A stretch of DNA of 19,448 nucleotides from Serpens sp035497635 (GCA_035497635.1 DATJDB010000143.1:1-19448), one strand, 5' to 3'; positions 1 to 6,640 are shown, numbered from the stretch's first letter. Notes: generated from the sequence alone by a model not told the origin. Program-made: numbers and translations.

Positions 1-1337
1 TTGCGCTCGCCCTGCAGCACGTGGATGGTCACCGCGCCCTGGTTGTCGTCGGCGGTGGAGAACACCTGGGACTTCTTGGTCGGAATGGTGGTGTTCTTGT
101 CGATCAGCGGAGTCATCACGCCACCCAGGGTTTCGATACCCAGGGTCAGCGGCGACACGTCGAGCAGCAGCACGTCCTTCACGTCACCGGCCAGCACGGC
201 ACCCTGAATGGCGGCACCCATGGCCACGGCTTCGTCCGGGTTGACGTCCTTGCGCGCTTCCTTGCCGAAGAATTCGGCAACGGTCTTCTGCACCAGCGGC
301 ATGCGGGTCTGGCCACCAACCAGGATCACTTCATCGATCTTGCCGACGTCGATACCGGCATCCTTCAGCGCGGTACGGCACGGCTCGATGGTGCGCTGCA
401 CCAGATCCTCGACCAGCGATTCCAGCTTGGCGCGGGAGATCTTCACGTTCAGGTGCTTCGGACCGGTCTGGTCGGCGGTAATGTACGGCAGGTTGACGTC
501 AGTCTGCTGGGTCGAGGACAGCTCGATCTTGGCCTTTTCGGCGGCTTCCTTCAGGCGCTGCATGGCCAGCGGATCGCCCTTGAGGTCCATGCCGGATTCT
601 TTCTTGAATTCGTCGACGAGGTAGTCGATCAGACGCATGTCGAAGTCTTCGCCACCCAGGAAGGTGTCGCCATTGGTGGCCAGCACTTCGAACTGATGCT
701 CGCCATCGACTTCGGCGATCTCGATCACCGACACGTCGAAGGTACCGCCGCCCAGGTCATAGACGATCACGGTGTGGTCGCCGCGCGACTTGTCCATGCC
801 ATAGGCAAGGGCTGCAGCGGTCGGCTCGTTGATGATGCGCTTGACGTCCAGACCGGCAATGCGGCCGGCGTCCTTGGTAGCCTGACGCTGGCTGTCGTTG
901 AAGTAGGCCGGCACGGTGATTACCGCTTCGGTAACCGGCTCGCCGAGATAGTCTTCGGCGGTCTTCTTCATCTTCTTCAGGACTTCGGCGGAAATCTGCG
1001 GCGGCGCCATCTTCTCGCCCTTCACATCGACCCAGGCGTCACCGTTGCCAGCCTTGACGATCTTGTAGGGCACCAGCTTGATGTCTTTCTGCACTACGTC
1101 TTCATCGAAGCGACGACCAATCAGACGCTTCACGGCAAACAGGGTGTTGTGCGGGTTGGTGACCGCCTGGCGCTTGGCCGACTGGCCGACCAGGATTTCG
1201 CCGTCGTTGGTGTAGGCGATGATCGACGGAGTGGTGCGACCACCCTCGGCGTTTTCGATGACCTTGGCGGTACCGTTTTCCAGGACGGAGACGCAGGAGT
1301 TGGTGGTCCCCAGGTCAATACCGATGATTTTTCCCAT
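1..1337 (-). CDS. dnaK: Chaperone DnaK (Hsp70), N-terminal 445 codons; 3' end lies outside the window
   Basis: ATP-dependent Hsp70 chaperone that binds exposed hydrophobic segments of unfolded proteins in the cytoplasm, working with DnaJ and the exchange factor GrpE. The reverse-strand translation starts MGKIIGIDLGTTNS, the phosphate-1 loop of the actin-like ATPase domain (residues 6-14). It continues through the family motifs NEPTAAALAYG, DLGGGTFDVS and VGGQTRMP and reaches the start of the substrate-binding domain (VTPLTLGIETLGG, then TIPTKKSQVFSTADDN) before the window edge. About 445 of the usual roughly 640 residues are present, and the reading frame is intact. The ATG at 1335-1337 is preceded by a GGAGAGAAG-type ribosome site. 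It lies 97 bp downstream of grpE on the same strand, and that gap holds its own heat-shock promoter candidate. dnaJ is expected beyond the left edge. Confidence 0.98.
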   Translation of the reverse strand, partial: MGKIIGIDLGTTNSCVSVLENGTAKVIENAEGGRTTPSIIAYTNDGEILVGQSAKRQAVTNPHNTLFAVKRLIGRRFDEDVVQKDIKLVPYKIVKAGNGDAWVDVKGEKMAPPQISAEVLKKMKKTAEDYLGEPVTEAVITVPAYFNDSQRQATKDAGRIAGLDVKRIINEPTAAALAYGMDKSRGDHTVIVYDLGGGTFDVSVIEIAEVDGEHQFEVLATNGDTFLGGEDFDMRLIDYLVDEFKKESGMDLKGDPLAMQRLKEAAEKAKIELSSTQQTDVNLPYITADQTGPKHLNVKISRAKLESLVEDLVQRTIEPCRTALKDAGIDVGKIDEVILVGGQTRMPLVQKTVAEFFGKEARKDVNPDEAVAMGAAIQGAVLAGDVKDVLLLDVSPLTLGIETLGGVMTPLIDKNTTIPTKKSQVFSTADDNQGAVTIHVLQGER

Positions 1338-1411
1338 TTTCTTCTCTCCAGAATCGGGTGGTGCCTGCGTCCCCGCCAGGGCCGCTACGGCTCAAATGTG
1401 CTTGGTGAAAC

Positions 1412-1439
1412 AGATGGGGGCGGCCCGAGCGATTTCAAG
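1412..1439 (-). promoter_or_regulatory. Sigma-32 (RpoH) promoter candidate for dnaK
   Basis: On the minus strand CTTGAA (1434-1439), a 14-bp spacer and CCCCATCT (1412-1419) match the RpoH consensus CTTGAA-N13/15-CCCCATNT at every defined base. The -35 hexamer contains the grpE stop codon TGA (1435-1437). The predicted start is near 1405, which would give a leader of about 68 nt before dnaK. Confidence 0.75.
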
Positions 1440-2001
1440 CCTTTTCGTTGATCGATGAGGGCGTGTCGGCCGGCGCCTTGCTGACCACGACCATGGCCGG
1501 GCGCAGCAGTCGTCCGCTGAGCAGATAGCCCTTCTGGAACACCTTCAGCACGCTGCCGGGTTCCATGGTGGTGCTTTCTTCCATTGCCATCGCTTGGTGA
1601 TGCTCGGGATTGAAGGGCTCGCCCTGCGGATCCAGTTGCTCCAGCTGATGGCGCTTGAGACTGTCGAGCAGCAGCTTGTGAGTCAGCTCCAGGCCTTCAC
1701 GCACCGCCTTGCTCGCCTCGTCGTCCGGAGAGGTCAGCTCCAGGCCACGCTCCAGGCTGTCGACCACGGCCAGCAGATCGCCAGCAAACTTTTCCAGGGC
1801 GAACTTGTGCGCCTTTTCCACGTCCTGCTCGGCGCGGCGGCGAATGTTCTGCAGTTCGGCGGCGCTGCGCAGCACTTGATCCTGCGCCCCGGCCAGTTGC
1901 TCCTCGAGCTCCAGCACGCGCGCCTGCAACGCTTCGGCGTCCTGCTCGACGGCGGCGGACGGCTCAGCGTTGGGGTTTTCCAGGTTCTGTTCATCCACCA
2001 T
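1435..2001 (-). CDS. grpE: Nucleotide exchange factor GrpE
   Basis: GrpE is the cytoplasmic dimeric cochaperone that releases ADP from DnaK and acts as a thermosensor of the Hsp70 cycle. The 188-residue product has the usual layout. There is an acidic, disordered N-terminus (about 1-20), then a long helix/coiled coil (about 20-85, with LRSAAELQNIRRRAEQD and KFALEKFAGDLLAVVDSLERGL). A C-terminal beta domain follows with the family motif FNPEHHQAM and the segment VLKVFQKGYLLSGRLLRPAMVVVSK written here only in part of its length: QKGYLLSGRLLRPAMV. Length is normal for Pseudomonas. The ATG at 1999-2001 has AGGAG at 2008-2012 (reverse strand). It is the first gene of a grpE-dnaK unit and has its own sigma-32 promoter candidate about 55 bp upstream. 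Confidence 0.97.
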   Translation of the reverse strand: MVDEQNLENPNAEPSAAVEQDAEALQARVLELEEQLAGAQDQVLRSAAELQNIRRRAEQDVEKAHKFALEKFAGDLLAVVDSLERGLELTSPDDEASKAVREGLELTHKLLLDSLKRHQLEQLDPQGEPFNPEHHQAMAMEESTTMEPGSVLKVFQKGYLLSGRLLRPAMVVVSKAPADTPSSINEKA

Positions 2002-2056
2002 GGGGATCTCCTCTAGACGAAAGGATGCCGGTCGGGCCGGCGCCGATTGCAGCCCT

Positions 2057-2084
2057 ATATGGGGACGCGAAGAACATCTTCAAG
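2057..2084 (-). promoter_or_regulatory. Sigma-32 (RpoH) heat-shock promoter of grpE
   Basis: On the minus strand CTTGAA (2079-2084), a 14-bp spacer and CCCCATAT (2057-2064) match the RpoH consensus completely. The bases before the -35 (CCC) also fit the extended consensus. The predicted start is near 2050, giving a leader of about 50 nt before grpE. Confidence 0.85.
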
Positions 2085-2101
2085 GGGATGTGGAGAAATG
2101 C

Positions 2102-2138
2102 TTGAAGGCAGCTCACCGACCACTGTATAAATAGCCAG
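2102..2138 (+). promoter_or_regulatory. recN promoter with LexA (SOS) box
   Basis: The LexA box is 2123-2138: CTG, ten bases (TATAAATAGC), CAG. This fits the gammaproteobacterial consensus CTG-N10-CAG with an AT-rich centre. It covers the probable -10 box TATAAA (2126-2131), which has TTGAAG (2102-2107) 18 bp upstream as -35. LexA bound here would block RNA polymerase directly. recN is a classic SOS gene, so the site fits its neighbour. Confidence 0.8.
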
Positions 2139-2162
2139 CCTGGCGAACCTGGGGAGCCTTCC

Positions 2163-3836
2163 ATGCTGGTCCATCTGTCCATTCGCAACTACGCCATCGT
2201 CGATCAACTGGATCTTGAACTGCTCAGCGGCATGAGCGTCATCACCGGCGAAACCGGCGCTGGCAAATCGATCATGCTCGACGCCCTCGGCCTTGCCCTG
2301 GGGGATCGCGCCGATAGCAGCGTGGTGCGCCCCGGCACCGACAAGGCGGACATTCTCGCCAGCTTCGACGTGTCGCAGATTCCGGAAGCCCAGAACTGGC
2401 TGCATGAGCGCGACCTCGAGCAGGACGGGCCCTGCATCCTGCGCCGGGTGATCACCGCCGAAGGCCGCTCGCGCGCCTACATCAACGGCACCCCGTGTCC
2501 GCAAGGCGATCTGAAGGCGCTCGGCGAACTGCTGATCGATATCCACAGCCAGCACGAACACCAGTCGCTGCTCAAGACCGACACCCACCGCCGCCTGCTG
2601 GATGCCTACGCCGGCGCCGGTGAGCTGGCCCGTCAGGTGCAACTGGCTGCGCAGCGCTGGCGACAGACCCGTCAGGAACTGGAGCGGGTATCCAGCAGCG
2701 GCGATGAGCAGCGCGCCCGCCATCAGTTGCTCAGCTATCAGCTGGAAGAACTGGAAGCGCTTGCTCTGGGCGAGAGCGAGCTGGATCAACTGGAAGAAGA
2801 ACACAAGACCCTGAGCAACGCCGAGCAATTGCTGGGCGCCTGCCGCCAGGTGCTGGACCTGTGCAGCGAAAACGACGCGGGCAATGTGCTGAGCGCGCTG
2901 AACAGCAGCCTCAATCGATTGAGCGCCTTCAACCCGAACACCGGCGCGATGGCCAGCGCCACCGAGCTGCTGGCCAGCGCGCAGATTCAGGTTGAGGAAG
3001 CCATCGGCGAACTGAACCGTTTTATTGATCACTTCGATGCCGATCCCGAGCGCCAGCAGCTACTGGAAGAACGCCTGGACAGCATCTACACACTGGCGCG
3101 CAAACACCGCATCCAGCCTGGCGAACTGGGCGAGCTGCAGCAGCGCCTGCTGGATGAGCTGGAAAGCCTGAATGCCGACGATCAGGCACAGGAACGCCTC
3201 GCCGAGGAGCTGGCGGCCTACGCCCGTCACTATCAGGAAAAAGCCGAAGCACTTAGTGCGCGCCGACAGCAGGCCGCCGGCGAACTGGGCAAGGCGGTCG
3301 AGGTGGAAATGCAGCGCCTGGGCATGCCCGGCGGGCGCTTCCAGATCGAGTTGCGGGCCAATGCATCGGACGAGCCGCATCCGGTCGGGCTGGAGCAGGT
3401 GGAATTCCTGGTCAGCGCCAACCCGGGGCAACCGTTGCGCGCCCTGGCCAAGGTGGCTTCCGGCGGCGAACTGTCACGCATCAGCCTGGCGATCCAGGTC
3501 ATCACCGCGCAAACCTCGCGCGTGCCGACGCTGGTCTTTGACGAGGTGGATGTCGGCATCGGCGGCCCCACCGCCGAGGTGGTCGGCCAGTTGCTGCGCC
3601 GCCTGGGCGACCGGGGACAGGTACTTTGTGTGACTCACCTGCCGCAGGTTGCCGCGCAAGGGCATCAGCATCTGTTCGTGCATAAGCAGCGCGGGCGCTC
3701 GGACACCAGCACCGCCGTGGCGCATCTGGAGCGCCAGCAGCGCATCGAGGAAGTGGCGCGTATGCTGGGCGGTGTCGACCTCACCGACGAATCCCTGGCC
3801 CACGCCGCGAAGCTGCTGACCAACGCACAGGAGTAA
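2163..3836 (+). CDS. recN: DNA repair protein RecN (SMC-like ATPase)
   Basis: RecN is an SMC-family ATPase that joins and holds DNA ends or sister chromatids during double-strand break repair by homologous recombination. The 557-residue product has the full family length. The Walker A motif GETGAGKS is at residues 29-36. The two head halves are separated by a helical, Gln/Glu-rich coiled coil (about 155-370). The ABC-type signature SGGELSR is at 433-439, and the Walker B TLVFDE at 456-461 is followed by VDVGIGG and the VTHLPQVAAQ segment typical of RecN. The ATG at 2163 has GGGGAG at 2151-2156. It is divergent from grpE, carries a LexA box on its promoter, and is monocistronic, ending at a strong terminator shared with fur. 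Confidence 0.97.
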   Translation: MLVHLSIRNYAIVDQLDLELLSGMSVITGETGAGKSIMLDALGLALGDRADSSVVRPGTDKADILASFDVSQIPEAQNWLHERDLEQDGPCILRRVITAEGRSRAYINGTPCPQGDLKALGELLIDIHSQHEHQSLLKTDTHRRLLDAYAGAGELARQVQLAAQRWRQTRQELERVSSSGDEQRARHQLLSYQLEELEALALGESELDQLEEEHKTLSNAEQLLGACRQVLDLCSENDAGNVLSALNSSLNRLSAFNPNTGAMASATELLASAQIQVEEAIGELNRFIDHFDADPERQQLLEERLDSIYTLARKHRIQPGELGELQQRLLDELESLNADDQAQERLAEELAAYARHYQEKAEALSARRQQAAGELGKAVEVEMQRLGMPGGRFQIELRANASDEPHPVGLEQVEFLVSANPGQPLRALAKVASGGELSRISLAIQVITAQTSRVPTLVFDEVDVGIGGPTAEVVGQLLRRLGDRGQVLCVTHLPQVAAQGHQHLFVHKQRGRSDTSTAVAHLERQQRIEEVARMLGGVDLTDESLAHAAKLLTNAQE

Positions 3837-3847
3837 GACCGAGCTTC

Positions 3848-3919
3848 GTGGGAGCGGACTTGTCCGCGAGCTCTTTGTGCAGGCCTCACCCAGAAGCTCG
3901 CGAATGAATTCGCTCCCAC
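3848..3919. repeat. REPIN: inverted pair of GTGGGAGCGG-type REP sequences
   Basis: GTGGGAGCG (3848-3856) recurs as its exact inverse CGCTCCCAC (3911-3919). Each arm continues into the REP hairpin core (GGACTTGTCCGCGAG on the left, CTCGCGAATGAATTCG on the right). This is the usual intergenic REP family of Pseudomonas, mobilised in trans by RAYT transposases. It lies between the convergent recN and fur genes. Confidence 0.8.
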
Positions 3920-3938
3920 AGGGCGCAGTGCCAACACG

Positions 3939-3978
3939 CCAACAAAAAAGGCGACCCTCAGGTCGCCTTTTTTGTTGG
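3939..3978. terminator. Bidirectional rho-independent terminator between recN and fur
   Basis: A perfect 18-bp inverted repeat (3939-3956 and 3961-3978) encloses a 4-base loop (CTCA). The GC-rich core GGCGACC/GGTCGCC is flanked by six A on one side and six T on the other, so it gives a hairpin plus U-tract on both strands. It should end recN (plus) and fur (minus) transcripts. Confidence 0.92.
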
Positions 3979-3994
3979 AACCGTTGCGCGCCAG

Positions 3995-4399
3995 TCAGTC
4001 TTTCCGTCGCACGTACAGCACCAGATTGTGATCCACCATCTCGTAGCCGTGCTCGGCGACGATCTGGCGCTGGCGCTTTTCGATTTCATGATCCATGAAT
4101 TCGATGACTTCGCCGGTTTCCACGCAGACCATATGGTCATGGTGTTCACCATCCGACAGCTCGAAGACCGCATGGCCGCCATCGAAATTGTGGCGCGTCA
4201 CCAGACCGGCCGCCTCGAACTGGGTCAGTACGCGGTAGACGGTGGCCAGGCCAACATCCTCGCCGGCCTCCATCAATGCCTTGTAGACATCCTCGGCACT
4301 CATGTGGCGTTGATCGGCGGTATCCAGCATCTGCAGGATCTTGACGCGAGGCAGGGTGACCTTGAGGCCGACCTTGCGCAAATCGTTGTTTTCTACCAT
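3995..4399 (-). CDS. fur: Ferric uptake regulator Fur
   Basis: Fur is the cytoplasmic Fe(II)-dependent repressor of iron acquisition genes. The 134-residue product starts MVENNDLRKVGLK, matching the start known for Pseudomonas Fur. An in-frame upstream ATG at 4435 would add 12 residues and is less likely. The winged-helix DNA-binding domain covers about residues 1-80 (AEDVYKALMEAGEDVGLATVYRVL). The dimer/metal domain carries HNFDGGHAVFEL and the metal motif HHDHMVC (86-92). As in other Pseudomonas Fur proteins there is one Cys here rather than the CxxC of E. coli. It is divergent from omlA, a conserved Pseudomonas arrangement. I see no convincing Fur box in the 91-bp gap. The 3' end shares the terminator with recN. 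Confidence 0.97.
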   Translation of the reverse strand: MVENNDLRKVGLKVTLPRVKILQMLDTADQRHMSAEDVYKALMEAGEDVGLATVYRVLTQFEAAGLVTRHNFDGGHAVFELSDGEHHDHMVCVETGEVIEFMDHEIEKRQRQIVAEHGYEMVDHNLVLYVRRKD

Positions 4400-4490
4400 G
4401 TCAGTTCTCATGCTCTGTTTCCCGGCATCCATCATGCGGGTATGATCCGGAGCCTTGAAGTCCGGCCAAGATAGTGGAAGTCAGCTCCCG

Positions 4491-4859
4491 ATGCAAAACA
4501 CCAAGCTCCTGCTTTCCAGTTTCAGCCTGACGGCATTCTTGGCAGTTGCCGGCTGTTCATTCCCTGGCGTGTACAAGATCGACATCCAGCAGGGCAATGT
4601 CGTGACCCAGGACATGATTGACCAACTGCGTCCGGGCATGACCCGGCGCCAGGTGCGCTTCATCATGGGCAACCCGCTGATCATCGATACCTTCCATGCC
4701 AACCGCTGGGATTACCTGTACAGCATCCAGCCGGGTGGCGGCGAGCGGCGCCAGGAACGTGTCAGCCTGGAATTCGATACCGAGGACCGCCTGACCACCA
4801 TCTCCGGTGACTTCCGTCCCGGCCAGAGCCGCGACGAAGCCATCCTCGGCAGCAACTAG
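4491..4859 (+). CDS. bamE: Outer-membrane lipoprotein OmlA / BamE
   Basis: BamE (OmlA, SmpA) is a lipoprotein of the BAM complex, which inserts beta-barrel proteins into the outer membrane. The 122-residue product begins with a lipoprotein signal peptide ending in the lipobox LAVAGC, so Cys22 should be the acylated residue. The mature part has the SmpA/OmlA fold motifs: GNVVTQDMIDQLRPGMTRRQ, then FIMGNPLIIDTFHANRWDY. I chose ATG 4491 because it puts the signal peptide at the N-terminus; an upstream in-frame ATG at 4455 would spoil it. GGAAG lies about 10 bp before the ATG. A TATGAT at 4441-4446 may be the -10 box. It is divergent from fur and ends 2 bp from the stop codon of the convergent rnfH. 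Confidence 0.95.
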   Translation: MQNTKLLLSSFSLTAFLAVAGCSFPGVYKIDIQQGNVVTQDMIDQLRPGMTRRQVRFIMGNPLIIDTFHANRWDYLYSIQPGGGERRQERVSLEFDTEDRLTTISGDFRPGQSRDEAILGSN

Positions 4860-4861
4860 GC

Positions 4862-5173
4862 CTATTCCGCCTTCGCCTGCGCCGCCTTTGCGGCGCGCTG
4901 CTTGCGCACTTCCTTGGGATCGGCGATCAGTGGGCGATAGATTTCCACGCGCTCGCCCTCTTCCACGACCCGCTCCTCCGGTTTAGCCACCGCCTTGCCG
5001 AAGATGCCCAGCGGGCAGTTGCGCAGATCCACCTCCGGAAACAGGGCGTCCAGTCCCGAGCGCAGCGCCACCTCGCGCACCGTGGTGCCGACCGGCACGC
5101 TCAGGCGCAGCAGCTTCTGACGCTCAGCCAGCGCGTAGACAATCTCGACGGTGATCTGATTCGACTTATCCAT
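4862..5173 (-). CDS. rnfH: RnfH-family (RatB) ubiquitin-like small protein
   Basis: The product has 103 residues from MDKSNQITVEIVYAL and belongs to the RnfH/RatB family, which has a beta-grasp (ubiquitin-like) fold. It is named from the E. coli RatAB pair and from linkage to Rnf complexes, but its biochemical role is not settled. Recognisable family segments are VPVGTTVREVALRSGL, NCPLGIFGK and ERVEIYRPLIADPKEVRKQRA. The C-terminus is Ala/Lys-rich. An upstream in-frame ATG (5203) exists, but the start at 5173 gives the standard N-terminus. Its first 8 bp overlap the end of ratA (ATGGATAA shared), indicating translational coupling. A perfect 7-bp GC hairpin (4879-4896) is encoded in its last codons. 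Confidence 0.9.
   Translation of the reverse strand: MDKSNQITVEIVYALAERQKLLRLSVPVGTTVREVALRSGLDALFPEVDLRNCPLGIFGKAVAKPEERVVEEGERVEIYRPLIADPKEVRKQRAAKAAQAKAE
4879..4896. other. GC hairpin inside the 3' end of rnfH
   Basis: GCGCCGC (4879-4885) and GCGGCGC (4890-4896) pair perfectly around a CTTT loop. omlA and rnfH stop codons are only 2 bp apart, so this hairpin just past the omlA stop could trim or stall omlA transcripts. There is no T-run, so a true rho-independent terminator is not supported. Confidence 0.35.
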
Positions 5174-5600
5174 GGAGTTGCTTCGCCCTTTGGCAGAAAG
5201 CATCGACCAGGGTATTGGCCGCCTGATTGAACAATGGCCCCAGCGTGGCCTTGATCAGCGGGCCATCGTAATCGAAGGCCAGGTCCAGACTGATCTTGCA
5301 GGCCTTGTCGGTCAGCGCCTTGAAATGCCAGACGCCATGCAATTGCTTGAACGGCCCCTGTTCCAGATCCATGACGATGGACTCGCCGTGGACGAGCTGG
5401 TTGCGGGTGATGAAGCGCTGACTGATGCCACCCTTGGCGACCGTCAGGCCGGCGCGCATGTGCACCTCGCTCTCTTCCAGCACCTCGCTGGTCGAACACC
5501 AGGGCAGGAACTGTGGATAGCTCGCAACATCGTTGACCAGGTCATACAGCGCCTGCGCCGGGTACGGCAGCAGCGCCGAGCGTTGAATATGCGTCGTCAT
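5166..5600 (-). CDS. ratA: RatA / COQ10-START domain protein
   Basis: The product has 144 residues, the full length for the RatA family. It is a START/polyketide-cyclase-like hydrophobic-pocket protein related to mitochondrial Coq10. In E. coli RatA was reported to bind the large ribosomal subunit and block 70S formation, while the homology points to a quinone-lipid role; which applies here cannot be told from sequence. Family segments visible are RSALLPYPAQALYDLVNDV, YPQFLPWCSTSEVLEE, GGISQRFITRNQL, GVWHFKAL and FDYDGPLIKATLGPLFN. The start at 5600 has a weak AAGG upstream. It overlaps rnfH by 8 bp and is divergent from smpB across 172 bp. Confidence 0.93.
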   Translation of the reverse strand: MTTHIQRSALLPYPAQALYDLVNDVASYPQFLPWCSTSEVLEESEVHMRAGLTVAKGGISQRFITRNQLVHGESIVMDLEQGPFKQLHGVWHFKALTDKACKISLDLAFDYDGPLIKATLGPLFNQAANTLVDAFCQRAKQLHG

Positions 5601-5757
5601 GCAGAGCCTTCATTGCGGACCGGCACCCAGGAGGGTGCGCGTAACAGCCCGCATTGTCGGGGATTCGTTTTGCCCCCTCAAGTTTTATGCACCCGGTCAC
5701 AAGCGCGGACATGCCTGAAAAGGTGCGTGGACAGTCGCCAGCGCAGCCGCCAGTCCC

Positions 5758-5763
5758 TATAAT
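5758..5763 (+). promoter_or_regulatory. -10 box of smpB, placed for an almost leaderless mRNA
   Basis: TATAAT matches the sigma-70 -10 consensus exactly and ends 9 bases before the ATG at 5773. A start 6-9 bases downstream leaves a 5' leader of about 1-4 nt. No good -35 is visible; GTCGCC at 5734-5739 is at the right distance but poor. No Shine-Dalgarno sequence lies before the ATG. Confidence 0.6.
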
Positions 5764-5772
5764 GCGCGCCCT

Positions 5773-6255
5773 ATGGCTAAGCAAAAGAAACAACATCAGG
5801 GCAGCATCGCGCAGAACAAAAAAGCGCTGCACGATTATTTCGTCGAACAGAAGTTCGAGGCCGGCCTGGCCCTGGCCGGATGGGAAGTCAAAAGCCTGCG
5901 CGCCGGCAAGACCCAGCTGGTCGACAGCTACGTCCTGCTCAAGGATGGCGAAGCCTGGCTGATGGGTTGCCATATCACACCGCTGAAAACCGCCAGCACC
6001 CACGTGATCGCCGATCCGACCCGCACGCGCAAGCTGCTGCTGCATGGGCGCGAGCTGGAAAAGATCATCGGCGGCGTGCAGCAGAAGGGTTATACCTGCG
6101 TCGCCTTGTCGCTGTACTGGAAGCAGCACCTGGTCAAATGCGAGATCGCCCTGGTCAAGGGCAAGAAGGAATACGACAAGCGCCACACCGAGAAGGAACG
6201 TGACGCCGATCGCGAAGTTCAGCGCGCCATGCGCAGCAAGGGCAAGGACGCCTGA
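5773..6255 (+). CDS. smpB: SsrA-binding protein SmpB
   Basis: SmpB binds the tRNA-like domain of tmRNA and brings it to ribosomes stalled on mRNAs lacking a stop codon (trans-translation). The 160-residue product starts MAKQKKQHQGSIAQNKKALHDY and shows the family core: LAGWEVKSLRAGK, DSYVLLKDGEAWLMG and SLYWKQHLVKCEIALVKGKKEYDKR cited here by its key words KGKKEYDKR. The basic C-terminal tail (EKERDADREVQRAMRSKGK) is the part that enters the empty mRNA channel. Length is normal. ssrA itself lies 870 bp downstream on the same strand. The transcript should be nearly leaderless (see the -10 box). Confidence 0.97.
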   Translation: MAKQKKQHQGSIAQNKKALHDYFVEQKFEAGLALAGWEVKSLRAGKTQLVDSYVLLKDGEAWLMGCHITPLKTASTHVIADPTRTRKLLLHGRELEKIIGGVQQKGYTCVALSLYWKQHLVKCEIALVKGKKEYDKRHTEKERDADREVQRAMRSKGKDA

Positions 6256-6264
6256 TCCCCGCCC

Positions 6265-6290
6265 GGCAGGTGCTGCTCCCGGCACCTGCC
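6265..6290. other. Hairpin after smpB, possible weak terminator
   Basis: GGCAGGTGC (6265-6273) pairs perfectly with GCACCTGCC (6282-6290) around an 8-base loop, 10 bp past the smpB stop. There is no run of T after it, so it could protect the mRNA 3' end or slow polymerase rather than terminate efficiently. Confidence 0.4.
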
Positions 6291-6321
6291 ATCCTCTTCG
6301 TCTACGACTTGTCCGTTGCGT

Positions 6322-6349
6322 GGAACCCCTGACCGCGCGGCACGTCAAC
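6322..6349 (+). promoter_or_regulatory. Candidate AlgU/sigma-E type promoter before a small secreted-protein gene
   Basis: GGAACCC (6322-6328), a 15-bp spacer and GTCAAC (6344-6349) resemble the extracytoplasmic sigma-E consensus GGAACTT-N15/16-GTCNAA. There are two mismatches in the -35 and one in the -10. The predicted start would be about 25 bp before the ATG at 6380. A periplasmic product would fit envelope-stress control, but a chance match in GC-rich DNA is possible. Confidence 0.3.
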
Positions 6350-6379
6350 CTTGCGTATCCCCAATCGCGAGGTACCACC

Positions 6380-6640
6380 ATGAATAGTCCCGTCCTGCTC
6401 ATTTCCGTCGCCCTGCTGTTCGCCCCCGCCGCCTTCGCCCAGGACAACCAGTGCGAAGCCCGACTGGATCAGCTCGACGAGGCCATGGATCAGCGCGACC
6501 TGACCGACGCCGAAGAAGACAAGATCGATAAGCTGCGTGACCAGGCGGAGGAGTACAAGGATTCCGACCGCATGTCCGATTGCCTCAGCGCAGTCGATAA
6601 GGCCATGCAATTGCTCAACAGCGCACCCATGAAGGAATGA
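6380..6640 (+). CDS. Small secreted helical protein with two cysteines (unknown function)
   Basis: I do not recognise a named family. The 86-residue product starts with a clear Sec signal peptide (MNSPVLLISVALLFAPAAFA, cleavage after Ala20), so it should be periplasmic. The mature part is about 66 residues, highly charged and helical, with two cysteines at 25 and 68. The pattern is C, about 42 residues rich in D/E/K/Q, then DCLSAVDKAMQLL. GAGGT lies about 6 bp before the ATG. The next gene on the same strand encodes a protein of the same layout with nearly the same Cys spacing, so the two look like diverged tandem duplicates. A sigma-E-like site lies just upstream. The gene sits between smpB and ssrA, but nothing ties its function to trans-translation. 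Confidence 0.8.
   Translation: MNSPVLLISVALLFAPAAFAQDNQCEARLDQLDEAMDQRDLTDAEEDKIDKLRDQAEEYKDSDRMSDCLSAVDKAMQLLNSAPMKE

Noticed and set aside
21..1451. A 476-codon plus-strand open frame opposite dnaK
   Set aside because: It is the antisense shadow of dnaK, whose reverse translation matches Hsp70 throughout. High GC keeps antisense frames open; composition (His/Gly/Asp/Val-rich) is typical of such shadows.
2055..3032. A 325-codon minus-strand open frame opposite recN
   Set aside because: Antisense to a clear RecN with intact Walker and signature motifs; no family features of its own.
4400..4490. Fur box in the fur/omlA divergent gap
   Set aside because: No stretch approaches the GATAATGATAATCATTATC consensus; the TATGAT there is better explained as a -10 box.
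5346..5373. Another CTTGAA with a CCAT-containing -10 at 14-bp spacing, inside ratA
   Set aside because: The -10 (GATCCATG) has too few consensus bases, lies inside a coding region and points antisense to ratA, with no gene to serve nearby.
5166..5600. RatA/RnfH as a toxin-antitoxin pair
   Set aside because: The names suggest it, but RnfH is not an established antitoxin and RatA belongs to a COQ10/START fold; the pair is a conserved core-genome neighbour of smpB.
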